From assembly GCA_013003415.1 (NCBI GenBank), contig JABDJR010000117.1, positions 1 through 6,432 of the forward strand: a stretch of 6,432 nt of DNA, in the 5' to 3' direction. Under the pieces are notes generated by a model. The model was given only the letters and a program-made list of their open reading frames with translations. It made no database searches and was not told where the DNA came from. The stretch's first letter is position 1; each line of letters begins with the position of its first letter. This DNA comes from Candidatus Eiseniibacteriota bacterium. Lineage in GTDB: Bacteria > Eisenbacteria > RBG-16-71-46 > JABDJR01. A program made the position numbers and the translations under genes. Positions 1 to 4,457 of this stretch are shown one piece after another.

Positions 1-373
1 GACCCGAAGCGCGCCCCAGTTCACCGGAAATTCGGGGACCATTGCGACCTATGGGCTGTAACTCAAGCGCAAGCCCCCCCACAAATCCTTCCGTGCGATT
101 AAAGGAACCCAAGTTTTCAGCTCGAGAGAGGTTCCAACGGAATACGCGTGTGGCCGCGTCTTGCGCATCGCGCATGTCTTTGTAGCCCACGGAATCCCAA
201 GCAGCGAAGATCGAGTCACGTCGCGCGGTGGGGAAAACAAACAGATCGGGATCAAAAAATTCTAGGTCTTCTCCCTGCAAGGCTTCCATTAAGGAATCCG
301 GTGCGCTTGTTTGAGCGTTTGCGGGGAAAGTACAAGCAGCGGCGAGAATCAAAAGGATGAGCAGAGTTTTCAT
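1..373 (-). CDS. Exported protein, probable outer-membrane beta-barrel (DUF5686-like), 3' end outside window
   Basis: Partial gene: 124 codons are visible and the reading frame runs off the left edge. The ATG at 373 starts a clear signal peptide (residues 1-20, hydrophobic LLILLILAAA, likely cleavage after ANA before Q21). A cysteine at residue 14 is not in a good lipobox, so signal peptidase I is favoured. After a short acidic linker, residues 79-124 contain RWNLSRAENLGSFNRTEGF followed by alternating hydrophobic strands (GLALEL, ISGELG). The N-R-x-E-G pattern followed by beta strands resembles the start of the outer-membrane barrel in Bacteroidota DUF5686-type proteins; this is inference from memory of the family. 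The ATG shares its A with the TAA of the upstream gene (TAATG), and GGGAG lies 7 bases before it, so translational coupling with that gene is likely. Gene reality is near certain; the function is tentative. Confidence 0.75.
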   Translation of the reverse strand, partial: MKTLLILLILAAACTFPANAQTSAPDSLMEALQGEDLEFFDPDLFVFPTARRDSIFAAWDSVGYKDMRDAQDAATRVFRWNLSRAENLGSFNRTEGFVGGLALELQPIGRNGPRISGELGRASG

Positions 374-1239
374 TAGCGCGCTCCCAAGACGCGCTCGTCG
401 TAACCCTGATCAAAGACATAGTCGCTTTGAATAATGACCCCCGAAACCTTCTTCGGAATCACACCGGTCCAGGAGCCTTTGAGATCCATATCGAAAAGGA
501 GCTTGTGGGTCACCCACTCCCCTCCGGGAAGTTCTTTCCAATGGCGAGAGACTCGGTTGATTTTTCCAACTAGCAATGGAAACGGGTTGTTATCAAAGCG
601 AAACTCTTCATGAATGATGCGAAAACGCTCGGTATCCACATAAACGGTCCCGGAAGGTAGGGGCTTAAAGTCGGACTTGGGTTCGAATTGGATCTTAAAG
701 ATCACCCGGTCTTCAAGCAGGTTCCGTTCTAAAAGTTCAAAATCGAACTCCCGAAACTCTTCTAAGAAAAAAGGGATATCGTTGAAGTCGGAACCTGCGG
801 AGAAGCTCTCTTCCTCGAATTCCGGGTCTTCCTCATCGTCTTTTTCGTCGGGGACCCACTGATCGCCATCGCGTTTCAGCTTGGTATGTATTTCATCAAC
901 ATTGACGAACCGCACAAACCCTGAATCTTCTTCATAAACGCGATAGAACTCGTCCATGAATTCCTTCTTGTTCTTGAATTCAATGATGGTACGAATGGTG
1001 GCGTTGTAGGTCATGTCGGTATGACCCATAAGCTTCGACTTTTCACCTTCGACGCACCGCTCAATGATTTCGCGAAGCGTCATTTCGGTGGATTCGACTT
1101 CAGTAGTATCTCGCACCTGATAGCGCGGCATGAAATAGGTGCTGTCAGATTGGGATTGGGCTAGAGCGTCACTTCCAACAGATAGAGCTAAGGCTCCGGT
1201 AAGAAGAAGCAAACCGCACGTACGGAAGAGGTTTTTCAT
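373..1239 (-). CDS. Exported acidic protein with LolA/DUF5686-like C-terminal region
   Basis: Encodes 288 residues. Residues 1-27 form a signal peptide (hydrophobic LLLLTGALAL, cleavage likely after ALA before Q28), so the product is probably periplasmic or outer-membrane associated. Residues 55-125 are mixed alpha/beta. Residues 131-180 are strongly acidic (DEKDDEEDPEFEEE, then EEFREFDFELLE). Residues 180-215 read IFKIQFEPKSDFKPLPSGTV then YVDTERFRIIHEE. That pattern (a beta strand with F-x-P-K, then S-G-x-V-Y-V-D and an I strand) is seen in LolA-like folds and in the soluble part of DUF5686 proteins. Together with the coupled downstream barrel-like gene it may form a two-gene version of a DUF5686 protein; that is inference. 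The ATG start is fixed by the signal peptide, but no good Shine-Dalgarno precedes it (only GGGA, 11 bases upstream). No biochemical function is assigned. Confidence 0.85.
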   Translation of the reverse strand: MKNLFRTCGLLLLTGALALSVGSDALAQSQSDSTYFMPRYQVRDTTEVESTEMTLREIIERCVEGEKSKLMGHTDMTYNATIRTIIEFKNKKEFMDEFYRVYEEDSGFVRFVNVDEIHTKLKRDGDQWVPDEKDDEEDPEFEEESFSAGSDFNDIPFFLEEFREFDFELLERNLLEDRVIFKIQFEPKSDFKPLPSGTVYVDTERFRIIHEEFRFDNNPFPLLVGKINRVSRHWKELPGGEWVTHKLLFDMDLKGSWTGVIPKKVSGVIIQSDYVFDQGYDERVLGAR

Positions 1240-1289
1240 AGGTTATAGAGTCCCGGGTCTTGGCCCCTGGGAGGTCGGTGGCTGCGACA

Positions 1290-1305
1290 GTTCCAATTAC
1301 GGAAC
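1290..1305. repeat. Small inverted repeat after the SRPBCC gene
   Basis: Arms GTTCC (1290-1294) and GGAAC (1301-1305) flank a 6-base loop, 7 bases beyond the stop of the leftward SRPBCC gene, inside the 72 bp gap that ends at the next gene's start (1239). On the minus strand no T-run follows, so it is not a convincing intrinsic terminator. It could be a 3' hairpin, an operator, or chance. Confidence 0.3.
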
Positions 1306-1311
1306 CATCCT

Positions 1312-1779
1312 TCAGGGGGTTTCACTTTTCAAGAGCAGATCGCGAATGGCCTCCCCGCGGTAGGCAAAAATCCGCCGAACCTGAAGCCGCACCAGTGGAT
1401 AAGCAACCTCCCCCAGGGGAAAAAGCGGGAGTTTATACCTCACCTCATCGGTCATTTGCGTCTTGCCGTTTTCTTCCCAAAACCGGTGGGTATGAATCCA
1501 CTGACGGTAAGGGCCCTTGAGCTGACTGTCGGTGAAGACATGGGGCGGGTCCCAGTTCGTGATTTGCGTGCGCCAACCAAAGGAAATTCCCATGAGCTTC
1601 AGTCGATAGTCGATCAACGCCCCCTCTTCAATGTGCACCGGTTTGGGGCTGACAATCTTGAATTGAAGCTCGGGCGGCGTGATGCGCTCCAAATTCTCGG
1701 CCGCGGCGAAGAAGTCGAAGGTCTCCCCGAGGCCCGTTGGCAACTCGGTATGGGTGCGAAAAATGTGTTCACCGGCCAT
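1312..1779 (-). CDS. SRPBCC (START/Bet v1-like) ligand-binding family protein
   Basis: Encodes 155 residues, a normal length for a single-domain SRPBCC protein. Such proteins form a helix-grip cavity for a hydrophobic ligand; many remain uncharacterised. Features supporting the call: an N-terminal helix with FDFFAAAENLERITPP (21-36), a strand with F-K-I, the G-A-L-I-D-Y-R-L strand (53-60), W-R-T-Q-I (69-73), and the conserved block F-T-D-S-Q-L-K-G-P-Y-R-Q-W-I-H-T-H-R-F (82-100), followed by T-Q-M-T-D-E-V-R-Y-K-L-P (107-118). This block is characteristic of the bacterial group often labelled ligand-binding SRPBCC protein (COG4276-like), sometimes misnamed CDP-paratose epimerase or cell division inhibitor. 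The ATG at 1779 is preceded by GGAG at 7 bases. The gene lies 20 bases after the AlkD gene and is probably in the same transcript. The ligand is unknown. Confidence 0.9.
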   Translation of the reverse strand: MAGEHIFRTHTELPTGLGETFDFFAAAENLERITPPELQFKIVSPKPVHIEEGALIDYRLKLMGISFGWRTQITNWDPPHVFTDSQLKGPYRQWIHTHRFWEENGKTQMTDEVRYKLPLFPLGEVAYPLVRLQVRRIFAYRGEAIRDLLLKSETP

Positions 1780-1799
1780 GATGGTGCTCCATATTCCCG

Positions 1800-2567
1800 C
1801 TAGGGAATTTCCTTGATGCTTCCGTCTTTGATCACGTTCTTTAGAGCTTCCCGCTTCGTCAACTTCGAGAGCTCCGAGCGGTGCTTTTTAACGTAGGCGA
1901 TCACGGCCTCGGGGTTCTTCCATGCGTATTGCCTTAGGGCCCAACCCATCGCCTTCTGAAGAAAGAATTCGTCGGTACCAAAGGAAGGCTCCATGCAATC
2001 GTGCATCAGCTTCAAGTCGGTTTCTTCTTTGAGACTCAACTGACAAAGAATCGAACTGCGACGAACCCACATATCTTTGGCCCGAGCCCAAGTACGCATG
2101 GTCTTCGGCATGCTCTTTGGGTTGTTCCGGAGCAAAAACCCAAGCCCGTGGGAGGTAATCGGATCGACGTAGTCCCACCACGCCCCTGTCTTGATCATGT
2201 GTTTGTACATGGGAAGCGAAGCCTGAGTGCGAAACGCGTCGTAAGATTTCACTTCGGCAAGGTCGATGGCCGCGTAGCGCTCTTCCCTGAATTTCGCCGT
2301 ATCCCATAGCTCTAGAATGGTGGCGCGCCATTCGGGGGCGGTCTCTAAAGGGTACCCCTTAAAGAGCGCTTTCCCAACCTTTCGCCTGAGAGGCATATTC
2401 ACGCCGTGGTAGGGCATGCTCGACTTCATGTAGGCCCGCATGGGCTCAGACTTGGCCGGGTCGGCGGCCTTCTTAAGCTCCACCTTCAGCGCCTTGATTA
2501 AGTCGCGATTGGCTTTCCCCGCTCGCGCCATCTTAACGGCCTTGGTCTTCTTTGCCGTCGGGCTCAA
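1800..2567 (-). CDS. alkD: DNA alkylation repair protein, AlkD-type DNA glycosylase
   Basis: Encodes up to 255 residues, all-helical HEAT-like. AlkD removes N3- and N7-alkylated purines without base flipping. Similarity to Bacillus cereus AlkD is visible throughout: K-S-E-P-M-R-A-Y-M-K (39-48), then W-W-D-Y-V-D (130-135), W-V-R-R-S-S-I-L-C-Q-L (167-177), F-F-L-Q-K-A-M-G-W-A-L-R-Q-Y-A (201-215) and L-T-K-R-E-A-L-K (236-243). By alignment from memory, the catalytic/cation-binding residues W109, D113, R148 and W187 of B. cereus AlkD correspond to W131, D135, R170 and W209 here, all retained, so an active enzyme is expected. The longest reading uses TTG at 2567 in a TTGA overlap with the preceding CDF gene's stop. 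An alternative ATG at 2531 (243 residues, AAGG 8 bases upstream) gives a length closer to the family; the first 12 residues are lysine-rich and dispensable by homology. Confidence 0.93.
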   Translation of the reverse strand: MSPTAKKTKAVKMARAGKANRDLIKALKVELKKAADPAKSEPMRAYMKSSMPYHGVNMPLRRKVGKALFKGYPLETAPEWRATILELWDTAKFREERYAAIDLAEVKSYDAFRTQASLPMYKHMIKTGAWWDYVDPITSHGLGFLLRNNPKSMPKTMRTWARAKDMWVRRSSILCQLSLKEETDLKLMHDCMEPSFGTDEFFLQKAMGWALRQYAWKNPEAVIAYVKKHRSELSKLTKREALKNVIKDGSIKEIP

Positions 2568-3502
2568 ACGTGAGTCGTCGTATCGGGCGGCGGTTTCCCG
2601 GCCCAGTCCTCGGCTTCCACGAACACGCGCTTAACTTCAGGAAACGCTTTCTTGATCTTGGAATCGATCCCGGCGATGGTTTTTTCAACATCCGCAGCCG
2701 AAGTTTTGTTGCCGAAGTCCACGCTCACATTCACGAGGATGTATTCCGGCCCCATGTGCATCGTAATCACCTCGTTCACGTGGTGAATTTCACTAGGTGC
2801 CACGGCAATCTCACGAATCGCCTTCACCACCTTGGGCGAGGCCGCCTCCCCAATGAGCAAGCTCTTGGTTTCGATGGCCAAGAAAATGGCGGTAGCTGCA
2901 AGCACAAGCCCAATCAGAACCGAGGCCGCCCCATCGAAATACACAATGCCGGTGATCTGCCCCAAAACTAACGCAACTAGAGCAATCACAAGACCCGACA
3001 TGGCGGCTGCGTCTTCGAACAGCACCGTAAACAAGGCAGGATCTTTGCCGCGCTTCACCGCCTCGAAGTAGCCTAGGTTCCCCTTTGCTTTGTTGAACTC
3101 TTTGATAGCCAAGCCGAAGGCAAAGCCCTCGAAAACGATGGCTAGGCCCAAAACGATATAGTTGATCATGGGGCTCTTGATGGGATGCGGATGAAGGAGA
3201 TGCTGAATCCCTTCGTAGATTGAGATTCCCGCACCCACCGCAAAAATGAGAATGGCCACCACAAAGCTCCAGAAGTAGATCTCTTTTCCGTGGCCCAGGG
3301 GGAACTGCGCATCCGGGGGCTTCTTTGCTTGTTTGAGCCCAAAGAGAAGAAGCCCTTGGTTCCCGGTATCAACAAGCGAGTGAATTCCCTCCGAGAGCAT
3401 GGCCGAACTCCCGGTAATGCTCGACGCGACAAACTTCGTAATCGCAATCAGGCCGTTTCCGATAAGCGCGGCGACAATGACTTTCTTTGAACCAGCTGCC
3501 AT
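2564..3502 (-). CDS. Cation diffusion facilitator (CDF) family transporter, SLC30A9-like
   Basis: Encodes 312 residues, the usual CDF length. CDF proteins are inner-membrane homodimeric antiporters that export divalent metals (Zn, Fe, Mn, Co) in exchange for protons. Six membrane segments are evident at about 8-28, 33-56, 74-98, 112-134, 156-184 and 189-216, followed by a cytoplasmic domain (219-312) with the typical C-terminal ferredoxin-like alternation and histidines at 240-241 and 249. Transmembrane segment 2 carries H41-x3-D45 (IHSLVDTGNQ), one half of the metal site. Segment 5, however, reads LFEDAAAMSG (161-170), with E163-D164 where most CDFs have His-x3-Asp. The G-H-G-K-E motif (70-74) precedes segment 3. 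The segment 5 variant resembles the SLC30A9/ZnT9 branch, so the substrate cannot be assigned. The ATG at 3502 has AAGGA 4 bases upstream. The stop overlaps the AlkD start by four bases. Confidence 0.93.
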   Translation of the reverse strand: MAAGSKKVIVAALIGNGLIAITKFVASSITGSSAMLSEGIHSLVDTGNQGLLLFGLKQAKKPPDAQFPLGHGKEIYFWSFVVAILIFAVGAGISIYEGIQHLLHPHPIKSPMINYIVLGLAIVFEGFAFGLAIKEFNKAKGNLGYFEAVKRGKDPALFTVLFEDAAAMSGLVIALVALVLGQITGIVYFDGAASVLIGLVLAATAIFLAIETKSLLIGEAASPKVVKAIREIAVAPSEIHHVNEVITMHMGPEYILVNVSVDFGNKTSAADVEKTIAGIDSKIKKAFPEVKRVFVEAEDWAGKPPPDTTTHV

Positions 3503-3512
3503 GGTGTCCTTT

Positions 3513-3531
3513 CTTCCCCAGAAGAGGGAAG
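3513..3531 (-). repeat. Hairpin just upstream of the CDF ribosome binding site
   Basis: A 6 bp inverted repeat, CTTCCC (3513-3518) and GGGAAG (3526-3531), with a 7-base loop, lies directly before the AAGGA ribosome binding site of the CDF gene. No U-tract follows on the minus strand, so it is not a classical terminator for the thioesterase gene. It could modulate translation or mRNA stability of the transporter gene, or be chance. Confidence 0.35.
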
Positions 3532-3558
3532 ACTAGATACAGGGCTCCAGAATTTCAA
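3530..3558 (-). promoter_or_regulatory. Possible sigma70-type promoter for the CDF-alkD-SRPBCC genes
   Basis: On the minus strand a TTGAAA (3558-3553, 5/6 match to TTGACA) is followed after exactly 17 bases by TAGTCT (3535-3530, 3/6 match to TATAAT), in the 70 bp gap before the CDF gene. The -10 is weak. If used, transcription would begin inside the hairpin at 3513-3531, so both signals would not act in the same mRNA. It would let the CDF, AlkD and SRPBCC genes be expressed separately from ytxJ. Confidence 0.25.
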
Positions 3559-3572
3559 GGGGAGGCGGAGAG

Positions 3573-4007
3573 TCAGCCTCGATCCGCCTGCAGCGCCTGG
3601 CGGAGACGGTCGGGAACCGGAGCAATCTGATTTTTGGCGTACTCAAAGCAAAGAAGCCCGGTTTTGGCGAAGGCGATACGCTCTCCGGTCTCGGCATTCA
3701 GGACACGGTAATAGAGGTCGAAACCTCGGGACGTCACCGCACGCGGCGCGATTTCAATGGCGAGCTTGTCTCGGAAGAATCCCTGCTGGTGGTAGCGCAC
3801 CATGAGATCGACAAGAATAATGCCCACCCCATCGGTCCCGGCTTCGCTCAAATCGTGGGCGGCCAGAAACTGGGCCCGCGCTTCGTGCAACATGGATACC
3901 AACGAATCGTGGCCCAGGTGGTTCCCGTAGTTCATGTCGGTAACCCGCACTTCGAGTTCATGCGTATATATAGCGGGCTCGGGGAAGTCGATTTTGACGC
4001 GAGTCAA
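3573..4007 (-). CDS. Acyl-CoA thioesterase, 4HBT hotdog-fold family
   Basis: Encodes 144 residues, the standard length of a single hotdog domain. These enzymes hydrolyse acyl-CoA (or related) thioesters in the cytoplasm. After a short lead strand (17-23), D24[12 protein letters not shown] (24-36) corresponds to the family's D-x-x-x-x-G-H-x-x-N-x-x-Y motif region, followed by the hot-dog helix with H41-E-A-R (41-44). The remaining beta strands are [10 protein letters not shown] (66-75), K-L-A-I-E-I-A (81-87), F-D-L-Y-Y-R-V (97-103) and [11 protein letters not shown] (111-121). Substrate specificity cannot be read from sequence. The start is TTG at 4007: no usable ATG or GTG lies before the D24 motif, and the codon overlaps the ytxJ stop as TTGA, indicating coupling. 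A weak GAG lies 8 bases upstream. Confidence 0.9.
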
Positions 4008-4330
4008 GAAGCCAGCTCGTTTTGAAGGGCTTTGGCCGTGATGTCAAAGTGCGAGATGTGCCAGGCAACGCTTCCATTCTTCAGCAGCAAAATCTGAGGA
4101 GACTCGTGGCGCACACCAAGGTGATCGGCAACCGCGTTGGAAAGCGGGCGTTGGGCAACAACATCGATGAGAAAGATCTCGGATTCGGGGTGGTCCTTCA
4201 GGTACTTACTCACCTCTCGGTGAGCATTCGAAGAAATGGAGCATCGGTTGCTGTGTTTGAAAATCACGGCTCGGGGCTCACCCTTGATGCTTTCGAATTT
4301 GCTCTCGTCGAGCACCGGCAATTGCGTCAT
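4004..4330 (-). CDS. ytxJ: Bacillithiol-system monothiol redoxin YtxJ (BrxC family)
   Basis: Encodes 108 residues from the ATG at 4330, the same length as typical YtxJ proteins (DUF2847, thioredoxin-like fold). YtxJ/BrxC is thought to remove bacillithiol from S-bacillithiolated cytoplasmic proteins through a single cysteine. Visible signatures: [10 protein letters not shown]30-S-I-S-S-N-A (21-36), the E-I-F-L-I-D-V strand (51-57), R-P-L-S-N-A-V-A (61-68), then [14 protein letters not shown] (73-86) with the cis-proline region at P78, and W90-H-I-S-H-F-D-I-T (90-98). The residue after C30 is serine where the family usually has proline. An in-frame TTG at 4396 would add 22 residues without similarity to the family; the ATG has AAGGA 10 bases upstream and is preferred. 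The gene is first in the leftward cluster and its stop overlaps the thioesterase start. Confidence 0.9.
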
Positions 4331-4457
4331 CGCTTGGCTATCCTTTTCTGAATCCTCAGCAAGGGGTTTGAGGAAATCGCTTCTGCGCCCATCCAAACTC
4401 TATCTTAACAGTGTACCCGGCCTTGCACCGCCCTCTTCCCTGCGTCAAACTGAGGCT
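4331..4457. promoter_or_regulatory. Divergent intergenic region between ytxJ and the xanthine dehydrogenase subunit gene
   Basis: This 127 bp gap must hold the start signals for both divergent genes. A TAAGAT on the minus strand (4408-4403) could be a -10 for ytxJ, but no matching -35 is seen. No convincing promoter was found for the plus-strand gene. The region contains a 6 bp inverted repeat, TCCTCA (4353-4358) and TGAGGA (4369-4374), with a 10-base spacer, which could be an operator or a leader hairpin of ytxJ. The regulator is unknown. Confidence 0.45.

Noticed and set aside
677..862. Plus-strand open frame rich in Ser, Arg and Lys
   Set aside because: It is the antisense of the acidic Asp/Glu/Phe stretch of the exported protein; low-complexity composition and no ribosome binding site.
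1242..1247. TATAAC on the minus strand as a -10 box for the exported acidic protein gene
   Set aside because: It lies only 2 bases before the ATG, so transcription would start inside the coding region, and no -35 is found 16-18 bases upstream.
1888..2331. 147-codon minus-strand open frame inside the AlkD gene
   Set aside because: Out-of-frame shadow of a gene with full-length family similarity; its translation has no recognisable motif.
3543..3566. Imperfect inverted repeat GGCTCC/GGAGGC as a terminator of the thioesterase gene
   Set aside because: One mismatch in six, a 12-base loop and no T-run on the minus strand.
4331..4396. 22-residue N-terminal extension of YtxJ from the TTG at 4396
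   Set aside because: The ATG at 4330 gives exactly the family length, and the extension has no similarity to known YtxJ proteins; the TTG has no ribosome binding site as good as AAGGA.
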